DNA from: Tepidanaerobacteraceae bacterium
GTDB taxonomy: Bacteria; Bacillota; Thermosediminibacteria; Thermosediminibacterales; Thermosediminibacteraceae
DNA length: 52,301 bases
Assembly (NCBI GenBank): GCA_030446005.1
Contig: JASUSP010000002.1
Location: forward strand, 1-52,301
Direction of reading: 5' to 3'
Shown piece after piece: positions 26,726 through 34,583 of this stretch. The position numbers and the translations under genes are program-made. Position 1 is the stretch's first letter. Every line of letters begins with the position of its first letter. The notes beneath the pieces were generated by a model. That model was not told where the DNA came from, ran no database searches, and was given only the letters and a program-made list of their open reading frames with translations.

Positions 26726-27883
26726 TTAAAAAGTTGAAATAAGCTTATACATGCCGAATTCCCTGTGTTTTAAAGCTTCCGCCTTCGTAAGCTTGCCGTT
26801 GCACACCTCGATGAGCTCTTTAAATAACCTTTCACCCACATCTTTTATGGTTTCATCGCCTTCCACTATGGTCCCGGCATAAAAATCGATGTTGTCCATC
26901 ATTTTCTTATATGTCTCAGGATTTGCAGTTATCTTTATAACCGGAGCTATGGGTGAACCGGTAGGAGTTCCCCTTCCCGTAGTAAAGACTACCACCTGAG
27001 CTCCTCCGGCGGTCATGCCAGTAATCGATTCTATATCCTGGCCGGGAGTATCCATAATGTAAAGCCCTTTGCCTTTTGGCTCTTCGCCGTATTCCAAAAC
27101 GCCCTGCACGGGTTTCGTGCCGCCTTTGTATATACACCCGAGCGACTTTTCCTCTATAGTGCTTATACCTCCTTCAATATTACCAGGGGTCGGCTGTCCC
27201 CCTCTCATATCCACACCCATGGTCTTGGCCTTTTCTTCGCACCTTCTCACCATATCCAAAAGCTTTCTTGCAACTTCTTCATTTACCGCGCGCTTTGCCA
27301 GCAAATGTTCGGCTCCTATTATCTCGGTTGTTTCCGAAAACATCGAGGTTCCGCCCAAATCGACTATCTTGTCCGACACGTACCCCGCTACGGGATTGGA
27401 TGCAAGCCCCGAAGTCGTATCAGAACCTCCGCACTCTACGGCGTAAATCAAATTAGATATATCCACCTCTTCTCTTTTAAGCTGTACAACCTCCTGGGCC
27501 ATCTCCCTTACTATCCTGGTTCCAGTCTCTTCAGCTTTTAACGTACCGCCGCAATCCTGAATTATTATGTATTCCACCCTTTTTCCGGTCTTTGCAATCT
27601 CCTCAGCGACTTTTTCGGTAGGCACTCCTTCGCATCCGAGTCCCACGACGAGAGCTGCGGCAACATTAGGGTTTTTCCCCAAACCTATTAAAGTTTTCGT
27701 GGTGAGCTCCAGGTCCGCACCTATCTGACAGCAGCCGTGCTGATTGGGAATTGCTACCGCACCTTCTACATGTGAAGCTATACGCATTGCCACTTCGCTC
27801 GCACATACCGACGACGGTATTACAAGGATATGATTCCTTATTCCTACTTTTCCGTCGGGCCTTACATAACCTAATATTTTCAT
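26726..27883 (-). CDS. UxaA-family lyase, large (C-terminal-domain) subunit
   Basis: 385 residues matching the C-terminal catalytic part of altronate/galactarate dehydratases: GYVRPDGKVGIRNHILVIP, NQHGCCQIGAD, VECGGSDTTSGLASNPVAGY and DTPGQDIESITGMTAGGAQV. The small SAF-domain subunit is a separate gene that overlaps by four bases. The same split is found in sulfolactate sulfo-lyase (SuyAB), so the substrate may be an aldonate-type acid or a sulfonated acid. The kinase and PdxA2 neighbours favour a sugar acid. Confidence 0.85.
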   Translation of the reverse strand: MKILGYVRPDGKVGIRNHILVIPSSVCASEVAMRIASHVEGAVAIPNQHGCCQIGADLELTTKTLIGLGKNPNVAAALVVGLGCEGVPTEKVAEEIAKTGKRVEYIIIQDCGGTLKAEETGTRIVREMAQEVVQLKREEVDISNLIYAVECGGSDTTSGLASNPVAGYVSDKIVDLGGTSMFSETTEIIGAEHLLAKRAVNEEVARKLLDMVRRCEEKAKTMGVDMRGGQPTPGNIEGGISTIEEKSLGCIYKGGTKPVQGVLEYGEEPKGKGLYIMDTPGQDIESITGMTAGGAQVVVFTTGRGTPTGSPIAPVIKITANPETYKKMMDNIDFYAGTIVEGDETIKDVGERLFKELIEVCNGKLTKAEALKHREFGMYKLISTF

Positions 27884-28191
27884 CTTCCTTCCTCCTCCCA
27901 GTCTCCTCTTCCCCTCAGGCTTTCAAAATTGTGAACGTGGACGTGCTCTCCCGTTTTTATGGGACGCGTGGTTTTACCGATTACTTCACCGTACTTGATT
28001 ATTTCTTTTCCCAAGTCAATATCCATGAGGGCAAATTTATGGCCGAATGGAATGTCATCGAGCAAATTCACCTTAACTATTTTGCCATCTAAATCCACAT
28101 TCACCTCCTGTCCTTTATTTAGGTCCTGAACCGCAGTGGCCACATTGTCCTTGGGGTTTATAACCACCGCCAATTTCTTCATGAAAATCAC
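27880..28191 (-). CDS. UxaA-family lyase, small (SAF-domain) subunit
   Basis: 103 residues forming the SAF-like N-terminal domain of UxaA/SuyA enzymes: VINPKDNVATAVQDLNKGQE, LDDIPFGHKFALMDIDLG and a KYGEVIGKTTRPIKTGEHVHVHN end. The histidines of GEHVHVHN usually help form the metal site with the large subunit. First gene of the operon, with GGAGG before the ATG and a sigma-54 promoter 20-35 bases upstream. Confidence 0.87.
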   Translation of the reverse strand: MIFMKKLAVVINPKDNVATAVQDLNKGQEVNVDLDGKIVKVNLLDDIPFGHKFALMDIDLGKEIIKYGEVIGKTTRPIKTGEHVHVHNFESLRGRGDWEEEGR

Positions 28192-28209
28192 CTCCGGAAA
28201 AGATTAGCT

Positions 28210-28226
28210 TGCAATTAATATGCCAA
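28210..28226 (-). promoter_or_regulatory. Sigma-54 promoter of the uxaA-like operon
   Basis: In the minus direction TTGGCATATTAATTGCA: GG at -24 and GC at -12 are exactly 12 bases apart and both hexamers fit TGGCAY-N5-TTGCW. It directly precedes the lyase operon, opposite the end of the sigma-54 activator gene. Confidence 0.9.
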
Positions 28227-28285
28227 ACCCGAAAATCTTTAAAAAATGCCGTTCTCCTGATTGAAGACTCCAGGTGCGCTATTGC

Positions 28286-28324
28286 AAAAAAAAGCAGCTG
28301 ATGCAAATTGCATCAACTGCTTTT
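28286..28324 (-). terminator. Terminator of the sigma-54 activator, containing a likely activator site
   Basis: In the minus direction AAAAGCAG...CTGCTTTT encloses TTGATGCA/TGCATCA and ends in a T run, a good intrinsic terminator just after the activator stop. Its centre, 28301-28313, is ATGCAAATTGCAT, an ATGCA-N3-TGCAT palindrome about 77 bases upstream of the -24 element. A similar TTGCA-N3-TGCAA lies upstream of pdxA, so this is a candidate enhancer site as well. Confidence 0.7.
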
Positions 28325-28325
28325 A

Positions 28326-30212
28326 TCATTTTTCATTCATCGCTTTTTTTAATTTTCTCCAAAGTGTTGTTCGGTTGATCCCTAACCTTCTTGCAGCCTC
28401 AGAAATATTGCCGCCCGTTAACTCCACCGCTTTTTTTATATACTCTTTTTCCACAATTTTTAGAGGTTTTATATCATAATTATTACTTTCAAATGTTTTA
28501 TCTTCACCAACATTACTTTCACAATAAAACCTTACATCACTCACATCTATTAATGTTCCCTCGCAAAGGGCACACGCTCTTTCGATGATACTCTCAAGTT
28601 CCCGAACATTACCCGGGTAGTCAAAGGTCTTTAAAATATCCATCGCCCTCGAAGTTATGCCTTTTATGTTTTTCCTGCATCTTGCCGAATGTTTTTTTAT
28701 CATATAAGGTACAATTACTTCTAAATCTTCTTTCCTCTCCCTCAAAGGCGGAATATTTATATTGAGCACGTTTATCCGATAAAAAAGGTCCTCTCTAAAT
28801 CTGCCCTCTCTTACCATATCGATGAGGTTTCTATTTGTCGCACATATTATCCTGACATCTACTGGAATTAATTTGTCGTCCCCTATCCTTCTTACCTTTC
28901 TTTCCTGAATTACTCGAAGAAGTTTTGCTTGAAGCCCTATGGGCATTTCTCCTATCTCATCGAGGAATATGGTTCCTCCATGGGCAAGCTCGAACAGCCC
29001 CGCCTTTCCTCCTTTCACCGCACCGGTAAAAGCGCCTTCCACATAACCGAAAAGCTCGCTTTCAAGAAGATTTTCCGGCAGCGCGGCGCAGTTTACCGCA
29101 ACAAAAGGACCATTTTTTCTCAAGCTGGAATTGTGAATACTCTGGGCAAAAAGCTCTTTGCCGGTCCCGGTTTCGCCTACTATCAATACCGTAGAGTCCA
29201 ATATCGCATACTTCCGGGCTTGCTTTATCACATCGTCCATTTTTTTGCTTTTATATAAAATATCGTCGAAACTGTACTCGGCAACAAGACCCCTATCCGA
29301 CAGCTTCCTTCTTATGCTGTGTTCCACTTTTTGAAGCGTCGCCACCTCCTGAAAGGTGGCAACAGCTCCTACGATTTCATCGTTCACAATAACGGGCACC
29401 CTGTTGGTTACTATCATGGTATCCGAAACTTTCTGAAGTTGACCTATCTGGGGTTTTCCTGTCTTCAGCACTTCGTAAAGTTCGGTATTAGGTATAACTT
29501 TCTCTACCTTTTTGCCTAAAACTTTGTTCGACGGCTGTTTAAAAATTTCCTCCGCCATTCTGTTGTATATGGAAATTCTGCCCTCTTTATCCACCGCTAC
29601 TATTCCGTCATGGACAAAATCCACTATGGTCTTTATCTTTTCCGTCCTTTCCTTTTCGGCCTTGATGGCCTCCGCCAGCCTGAAAGCTTCATTTACGGCG
29701 GCGGCTATCGCCTCTTTTCCCGAAGTTATAAGCCTGCTTTCTAAACCAAGCTCTTTTGCGCTGCGAGCTCCAATCGTATCGCCTATGATTATCTTTATCC
29801 CTTTTTCTTTTGCTTTTGCGATCTGCTTTGGCCCTATTTCCTCTTTTTCTATTACGATTTTGGCAATATTAAGGTTCAGCACCTCGCCTATAACTTCACA
29901 ACCATATATAACGTTTTTATATCCGGCCACACCTATAATTTCTCTATAGCCCAGCAGTCCCCGAAACTGTCTTAAAATGTCGTACGCATTTACTTTTATT
30001 TCCACAACCGGAACCGAAACCGCCTCTTTTATGAGCTGATAAGTGCCACCGCGACTTATTATGACATCGAACCCTTTGTTTTCCCATTCCTTTGCGACTT
30101 TTACCCCCTCGCTCAAATCCCCCAACTCCACCTCTACGTCCACACCCAGCTCTTTTTTCACATTCAAGGCCATATCGAGTAAGTCCCTGTAAGGTGCAAT
30201 AAGCCCTATTTT
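28326..30212 (-). CDS. Sigma-54-dependent activator with PrpR_N sensor and PAS domain
   Basis: About 628 residues. The N-terminal part (IGLIAPYRDLLDMA, NKGFDVIISRGGTYQLIKEA) is the PrpR_N sensor fold that binds small organic ligands. A PAS domain follows (IVDFVHDGIVAVDKEGRISI), then the AAA+ domain with Walker A VGETGTGKE, the sigma-54 contact GAFTGA, Walker B GGTIFLDEIGE, and a Fis-type HTH (NISEAARRLGINRTTLWRKL). I start at 30212, with AAAGGGG upstream. It most probably activates the two sigma-54 promoters found on either side. Confidence 0.93.
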   Translation of the reverse strand, partial: KIGLIAPYRDLLDMALNVKKELGVDVEVELGDLSEGVKVAKEWENKGFDVIISRGGTYQLIKEAVSVPVVEIKVNAYDILRQFRGLLGYREIIGVAGYKNVIYGCEVIGEVLNLNIAKIVIEKEEIGPKQIAKAKEKGIKIIIGDTIGARSAKELGLESRLITSGKEAIAAAVNEAFRLAEAIKAEKERTEKIKTIVDFVHDGIVAVDKEGRISIYNRMAEEIFKQPSNKVLGKKVEKVIPNTELYEVLKTGKPQIGQLQKVSDTMIVTNRVPVIVNDEIVGAVATFQEVATLQKVEHSIRRKLSDRGLVAEYSFDDILYKSKKMDDVIKQARKYAILDSTVLIVGETGTGKELFAQSIHNSSLRKNGPFVAVNCAALPENLLESELFGYVEGAFTGAVKGGKAGLFELAHGGTIFLDEIGEMPIGLQAKLLRVIQERKVRRIGDDKLIPVDVRIICATNRNLIDMVREGRFREDLFYRINVLNINIPPLRERKEDLEVIVPYMIKKHSARCRKNIKGITSRAMDILKTFDYPGNVRELESIIERACALCEGTLIDVSDVRFYCESNVGEDKTFESNNYDIKPLKIVEKEYIKKAVELTGGNISEAARRLGINRTTLWRKLKKAMNEK

Positions 30213-30300
30213 CATCGCAAAAACCCCTTTGGCATTTTTGGCGTTTGACCTTTTGTCCATTTAATTTCTTCATATCAAACGAAAAATCCTTTCAACAAAT

Positions 30301-30328
30301 AAAAAAAACCCCAAATATCTGGGTTTTT
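30301..30328 (-). terminator. Intrinsic terminator of pdxA
   Basis: In the minus direction AAAACCC, an 8-9-base loop and GGGTTTT followed by T, 13 bases past the pdxA stop. It separates pdxA from the activator gene. Confidence 0.75.
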
Positions 30329-30340
30329 CAATGACAAAAA

Positions 30341-31375
30341 TTACTTTATTTGAAACTTATATCTTGCCATTTTAACTGCCATCTTAATGGCATCGACCAA
30401 ACTTTCCTCATTTGCCCTTCCCTCTCCTGCTTTTCCAAACGCCGTCCCGTGGTCTACCGATGTGCGAATTATCGGAAGTCCGAGTGTACAATTTATCCCT
30501 TTAACCTCGGTAAACCTTCCAGTCTTCGCGTCAATCTTAAATCCCGTCAATTTAACCGGTATGTGCCCCTGGTCGTGATACATCGCAACGACCACATCGT
30601 ACTGACCCGACAGTGCCTTTACAAATACGGTATCCGGAGGCACCGGACCTTCCACATCTATCCCGTCTTTTTTTGCTTCTTTAATAGCGGGGATTATATA
30701 TTTTTCTTCTTCGTCACCAAAAAGGCCGTTTTCGGAACTATGCGGGTTCAACCCGGCAACTGCAATGCGGGGGCTTTCCACATCCAGCATCTTCATTGCA
30801 TCGTAGGCAAGCCTTATAACCTTATACACCCGCTCTTTCGTGATTAAATCGCAGGCTTTTCGCAAAGAAACGTGCGTCGTCACGTGGACAACCTTCAAAT
30901 TGTCGTTTGCCAGCATCATGGCATATTCTTTCGTATTCGTTAAATCGGCAAATATTTCGGTATGACCCGAATAATGGTAGCCGGCTAAATTTATGGCTTC
31001 CTTACTTATCGGCCCTGTTACTACTGCATGTATCTTATTTTCCAAAGCCAGCTCTATGGCTTTTTTAACGTAATTAAAAGCAGCGTTACCGGCAGTGGCG
31101 CTTACTTTTTTGTATTCCCAGCTCCCCGGCGCTAAAAGGTTCAGATTTATGTAATCTATCGTTTTGTACACCCCTTTAGCTTCACTCACATCGGTTATTT
31201 CACGAAGCGTCAAATGCAAATTCGTGAATTCATTCGCATCTTTCAGAGCCTCGTAATCTCCAATCACAACGGGAATGCACTCCTTGTAAATTTCTTCCCT
31301 CGCCAGGGCTTTTAGGGCTATTTCAGGCCCTATCCCTGCGGGATCGCCCATCGTTATCCCGATTACAGGTTTCAT
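30341..31375 (-). CDS. pdxA: PdxA-family dehydrogenase, probably catabolic PdxA2
   Basis: PdxA enzymes oxidise and decarboxylate 4-phosphorylated four-carbon acids. The protein of about 344 residues opens KPVIGITMGDPAGIGPEIAL and has the metal histidines in GYHYSGHTEIFAD and AMYHDQGHIPVKLTG and the C-terminal SVDHGTAFGKAGEG. Its placement with a DtnK-like kinase and under the same sigma-54 control points to the PdxA2 branch (threonate-4-phosphate to dihydroxyacetone phosphate) rather than vitamin B6 synthesis. Start at 31375 behind AAAGGGG; the longer frame runs through the promoter. Confidence 0.9.
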   Translation of the reverse strand: MKPVIGITMGDPAGIGPEIALKALAREEIYKECIPVVIGDYEALKDANEFTNLHLTLREITDVSEAKGVYKTIDYINLNLLAPGSWEYKKVSATAGNAAFNYVKKAIELALENKIHAVVTGPISKEAINLAGYHYSGHTEIFADLTNTKEYAMMLANDNLKVVHVTTHVSLRKACDLITKERVYKVIRLAYDAMKMLDVESPRIAVAGLNPHSSENGLFGDEEEKYIIPAIKEAKKDGIDVEGPVPPDTVFVKALSGQYDVVVAMYHDQGHIPVKLTGFKIDAKTGRFTEVKGINCTLGLPIIRTSVDHGTAFGKAGEGRANEESLVDAIKMAVKMARYKFQIK

Positions 31376-31432
31376 TTCTTGTTTTCCCCTTTCTATATTT
31401 TTCATAACTGTAATAGCATAACTGGTAATAAA

Positions 31433-31448
31433 GCAAAATTTATGCCAA
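31433..31448 (-). promoter_or_regulatory. Sigma-54 promoter of pdxA
   Basis: In the minus direction TTGGCATAAATTTTGCT, with GG (-24) and GC (-12) 12 bases apart, a near-perfect TGGCAY-N5-TTGCW, about 58 bases before the pdxA ATG. Confidence 0.9.
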
Positions 31449-31489
31449 CCGTAAAAATTCACTATATCCGCTTTTTTATATTAAATGTG

Positions 31490-31502
31490 TTGCAATATGC
31501 AA
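31490..31502. promoter_or_regulatory. Candidate activator site upstream of pdxA
   Basis: TTGCAATATGCAA: TTGCA-N3-TGCAA palindrome, 44 bases upstream of the -24 element. It shares the TGCA-N3-TGCA core with the site upstream of the uxaA-like operon. Confidence 0.5.
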
Positions 31503-31664
31503 TATCTATGTTTTCTTTTTCATCAATTCCCTGCTGCGATGACTGCTTCTTTAGAAAAAGAACTTATCTACGAATGTAAAAAACTGAATTGAATGAAAGC
31601 AGTCATATTTTTTTATCAGTTACCTTTTCTAAAATAAGATTTGATGCTATTTCTAACCTTATTA

Positions 31665-31813
31665 TTATAATAAAAGCATAACTGCGCCCGGCAGCGCTCC
31701 TATTAAAATGCAAAAAGTCCCAAAAAAGCCTCAATAGCTCCGGAGATCACCGTAACTCAACCCACAACCGCAGCCCAGGTGCTGAATTCTTCGAGTTTCT
31801 TTTTCAAGTCCAC
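31665..31813 (-). pseudogene. Relic of a small membrane protein
   Basis: A GGGAGG site precedes GTG at 31813 and the frame DLKKKLEEFSTWAAVVG, then a stop. Further hydrophobic segments continue in shifted frames (VTVISGAIEAFLGLFAF and LIGALPGAVMLLL). The pattern resembles small two-helix membrane proteins of the DUF5362 kind, with at least two disruptions. Confidence 0.4.
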
Positions 31814-32033
31814 CAAAAATACCTCCCTCTAATTTACGCTAAAAACAGTATCGAAAATTATTATTTTTTACAAACAATTCTCCAGAGATTTCAAAAAATC
31901 TTTCCGGTTTATTCCATTATTTTGATTACTTTAATGCCCTGCTGTCAATAATTGTCTTTGAAGATATAAAAAATAAAAGCTGATGTAGAACCGGCTCAAC
32001 GCTATCCTTCCTTATATTCAAAGACCGGCATTT

Positions 32034-32230
32034 CTATAATTCTGTCGGTTTTAGTCTCATATAAGAACTAATCAAGTTTAAGTGCCGTTCTGCGTCATAG
32101 TATTTTTCTCCGCACTCTTCACATACAAGGGCCAGACATTTTCTATTACAATCAATTTCTCATTGACCCACTTTTCAACCCTTACTCTTTTTCTCACTAA
32201 TGGGCCTTTGCAATACAAACATGCGATAAA
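32034..32230 (-). pseudogene. Frameshifted YgiT/MqsA-type zinc-finger antitoxin
   Basis: One frame gives ACLYCKGPLVRKRVRVEKW then VNEKLIVIENV. A one-step shift then gives ALVCEECGEKYYDAERHLN and a final SSYMRLKPTEL stop. Together these are the two CxxC knuckles of YgiT-type antitoxins, split by a frameshift near 32120 and lacking a clear start codon. The toxin expected next to it is gone; a vapB relic on the other strand lies there. Confidence 0.65.
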
Positions 32231-32252
32231 TGGAAGGTCTAATCCCTGGGAG

Positions 32253-32564
32253 ATGATAAAATTGGATGTGGCAAAAATTTTCGAAAACGGAAGAAGTCAG
32301 GCAGTTAGATTGCCCAAGCAGTATCGCTTCAACGACTCTGAAGTATTCATAAAAAAATCGGCGAAATCGTCGTTTTAATTCCCAAAGATAGTATTTGGAG
32401 AAGCTTCGAATACGGCATAAAATACTTTTCCGAAGATTTCATGAACACCAGGAATCAGCCGGACCTTCGCTCACGCCCTCTCCGAAAACCTTACGCTGGT
32501 AACAAACAATGTTAGGGAATTTTCTAGAATACCGGCATTAACCATAAAAGACTGAGTTGAATGA
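32253..32564 (+). pseudogene. Decayed second copy of vapBC
   Basis: DNA from the start codon region onward is nearly identical to the intact vapB at 23812 (including GGGAG and IKLDVAKIFENGRSQAVRLP). A single lost G after the run of seven A near 32358 shifts the frame, and a deletion then joins the end of vapB to the last 33 or so codons of vapC (AHALSENLTLVTNNVREF, ending ...KD stop). Most of the PIN domain is missing. Confidence 0.9.
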
Positions 32565-32581
32565 ATCTTTATATCTCTCTT

Positions 32582-33052
32582 TCAATGACTTTCCATAAGC
32601 ATACATAACAGCTTCTTAATCATTCTTTTAACTTCAGCAATTCCCTCGCGCGTTTTTGCAGATACCGCAAAAATATTTTCCCTCATCACGCCAGCCTGGA
32701 TTAAAAACTTCTCCGCTCGATCTATTTTCGCTTCTTTTAAATCGATTTTATTTATAATTCCGACCACCGGTTTTTGAAAAACTGCGCAAAAACCAGCGGG
32801 CAATGAAGGCTTATCGGATGTAGCATCCTGTATTACTATAATAAGTGATGATTCAATAGCCATATTAATTACTATATAGTTAAACCTTCTTATCTCGATA
32901 TACTCCCCCGGAATATCTACATAATTTTCCTTAAACTCGATCATCTGCGTCTTTTTCGCTTCTTTGCCTTCTCCAAGAATTGCATTTATAAAGGTAGATT
33001 TTCCCGCCCCGCTAGGACCTATAACAATTATCCTCGCACTATTTTCGCCCAT
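32582..33052 (-). CDS. eutP: EutP/PduV-type GTPase of the microcompartment
   Basis: A small Ras-like P-loop protein of about 156 residues: RIIVIGPSGAGKSTFINAIL, DIPGEYIEIRR in the switch region and the specificity motif INKID. EutP/PduV proteins are linked to microcompartment positioning; an acetate-kinase activity has been reported for EutP, which would turn acetyl phosphate into ATP. I start at 33052, although its ribosome site is weak. It is the last gene of the cluster, behind a hairpin that follows eutH. Confidence 0.85.
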   Translation of the reverse strand: MGENSARIIVIGPSGAGKSTFINAILGEGKEAKKTQMIEFKENYVDIPGEYIEIRRFNYIVINMAIESSLIIVIQDATSDKPSLPAGFCAVFQKPVVGIINKIDLKEAKIDRAEKFLIQAGVMRENIFAVSAKTREGIAEVKRMIKKLLCMLMESH

Positions 33053-33068
33053 AAATAAAACCAAATTT

Positions 33069-33104
33069 AAAGACATAAAGCCCAATCTCGGGCTTTATGT
33101 CTTT
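33069..33104. terminator. Perfect 15-bp hairpin between eutH and eutP
   Basis: AAAGACATAAAGCCC and GGGCTTTATGTCTTT around a 6-base loop. In the minus direction the tail is TTTAAATTT, a weak T tract, so it may be a partial terminator or an mRNA-stabilising hairpin that lowers eutP expression. Confidence 0.7.
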
Positions 33105-33126
33105 TCATCTATTATTCTATTTTTAT

Positions 33127-34212
33127 CTAAATAACAGCTTTATCCCGCGGGGCAAATAAACTTGCAACCATAACCGCTGTAATTCCTGCCACTAACTTTC
33201 CTACTATCATCGGGAAAATCATTTCTTTCGCAACACCTGCGGTAAAACCTAGATGATCGCCAAAGGTAAATGCGGCACTCACCGCAAAGGCAACGTTCAA
33301 AACCTTTCCCCTATAATCCATGTCCTGCATGATTTGAAACATGGGTATATTGTTGGCGAGAGTCGCGACCATACCAGCCGCTGCCACATCGTTCATCCCC
33401 AACATCTTTCCTAGCGACATAAGCGGCTTTTTAAACACTTTTGTTATGAAATGCACCATCGGAAATGCACCAGCTAACATTATCGCTATAGCACCTATAA
33501 TCTGGATACCATCCCATATCGGCGCCATGCCGGGTATTACAACAATTCCCGTAAGGGTTTCCACTATAATCGCAGCGAGGGCTACGGTTATCATTATTAC
33601 AACGCCTTTCCCAAATATATTGAAACCGGAAATCATTTTTTCGGGAATTTTCCAGAGTCCCAAAGCAATTAGCACTGATACAATTATAATAGGGACTAAA
33701 TTTCTCAAAATCATATCCAATGGGAATCCAGCGGCGAGCCCTCCAGCAAAGCATCCTATGGGTATCGTAATCATACCTGCTAATATTCCGGTTGCAAGAG
33801 CCCTATGATCTTCTTTCTTTATAATTCCGAGCGCTACCGGTATTGTAAACACGATAGTCGGTCCCATCATAGCACCAAGTATAAGACCAGCAAAAAGACC
33901 TGCTTCCTTTGTTTGCGCAAGTTGCATCGCTAGAGGATAACCACCCATATCGTTTGCGAGAAGGGTGGTTGCAAACATCGCCGGATCTGCTCCTAGTGCG
34001 GTATAAACAGGTACTATTACAGGTTTTAATATATTGGCAAGGACAGGAGCAAAGGAAACCACTCCAACCATTGCTAAGGCAAGAGAACCCATTGCATTAA
34101 AGCCTTCTTCAAATTTTTCTCCAAAACCATATTTGTTGCCTAAAATTCTGTCTATAGCTCCTATTATCATAAAAATAACCATTATATTAACAATAATCTG
34201 GTTGATATTCAC
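33127..34212 (-). CDS. eutH: Ethanolamine transporter EutH
   Basis: A 361-residue membrane protein with about eleven helices and the EutH signature: GNKYGFGEKFEEGFNAMGSL, LLANDMGGYPLAMQLA and MGPTIVFTIPVALGII. It lets ethanolamine enter when it is scarce or protonated. It ends the main eut operon, 40 bases after the shell protein EutM1. Confidence 0.95.
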   Translation of the reverse strand: MNINQIIVNIMVIFMIIGAIDRILGNKYGFGEKFEEGFNAMGSLALAMVGVVSFAPVLANILKPVIVPVYTALGADPAMFATTLLANDMGGYPLAMQLAQTKEAGLFAGLILGAMMGPTIVFTIPVALGIIKKEDHRALATGILAGMITIPIGCFAGGLAAGFPLDMILRNLVPIIIVSVLIALGLWKIPEKMISGFNIFGKGVVIMITVALAAIIVETLTGIVVIPGMAPIWDGIQIIGAIAIMLAGAFPMVHFITKVFKKPLMSLGKMLGMNDVAAAGMVATLANNIPMFQIMQDMDYRGKVLNVAFAVSAAFTFGDHLGFTAGVAKEMIFPMIVGKLVAGITAVMVASLFAPRDKAVI

Positions 34213-34252
34213 AAAGACCGCCTCCTCTCTTACATATCCATGGAAAAATAAT

Positions 34253-34543
34253 TCATTCTTTTTTGTTCAGCTTGGGCAGTATATACTCCACATCCGAATG
34301 GGGCCTCGGAATGACATGAACTGCTATAAGTTCTCCCACCCTTTGAGCAGCAGCAGCCCCAGCATCGGTAGCGGCTTTAACCGCTCCCACATCGCCCCTT
34401 ACCATTACCGTGACCAGTCCTCCTCCTACATGTTCCTTTCCTATTAGATATACGTTTGCTGCTTTGACCATAGCATCGGCAGCCTCAATGGCGCCCACCA
34501 ATCCTTTTGTCTCTATCATTCCCAATGCAATTTGATCTGCCAT
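34253..34543 (-). CDS. eutM: Microcompartment hexamer shell protein EutM/PduA-like (copy 1)
   Basis: A 96-residue single-BMC-domain protein: [40 protein letters not shown] and the C-terminal [17 protein letters not shown]. It forms flat hexamers with a small pore for substrates. The ATG at 34543 has AAGGAGG eight bases upstream; a longer frame has none. Very similar to the copy at 42487, which suggests duplication inside the operon. Confidence 0.95.
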   Translation of the reverse strand: MADQIALGMIETKGLVGAIEAADAMVKAANVYLIGKEHVGGGLVTVMVRGDVGAVKAATDAGAAAAQRVGELIAVHVIPRPHSDVEYILPKLNKKE

Positions 34544-34583
34544 AAAACATCCTCCTTCAAAATTTATTTTCATTTATCAAAAG

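Larger units (their letters stand above)
31376..32581. other. Gene-poor stretch filled with gene relics
   Basis: Apart from the pdxA promoter region, no intact gene is visible. It holds a broken small membrane protein (31665-31813), a broken YgiT-type antitoxin (32034-32230) and a broken vapBC (32253-32564). A 10-bp inverted repeat (ATGACTGCTT at 31539, AAGCAGTCAT at 31597, then seven T) may be an old terminator. Between 31814 and 32033 I see only AT-rich DNA with an isolated TTGACA. Confidence 0.7.

Noticed and set aside
26013-26729. Plus-strand open frames opposite the permease
   Set aside because: They mirror the codon pattern of the real gene and have no ribosome site.
31539-31613. 10-bp inverted repeat followed by T run
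   Set aside because: The loop is about 48 bases and no gene ends here; it may be an old terminator but I cannot support a function.
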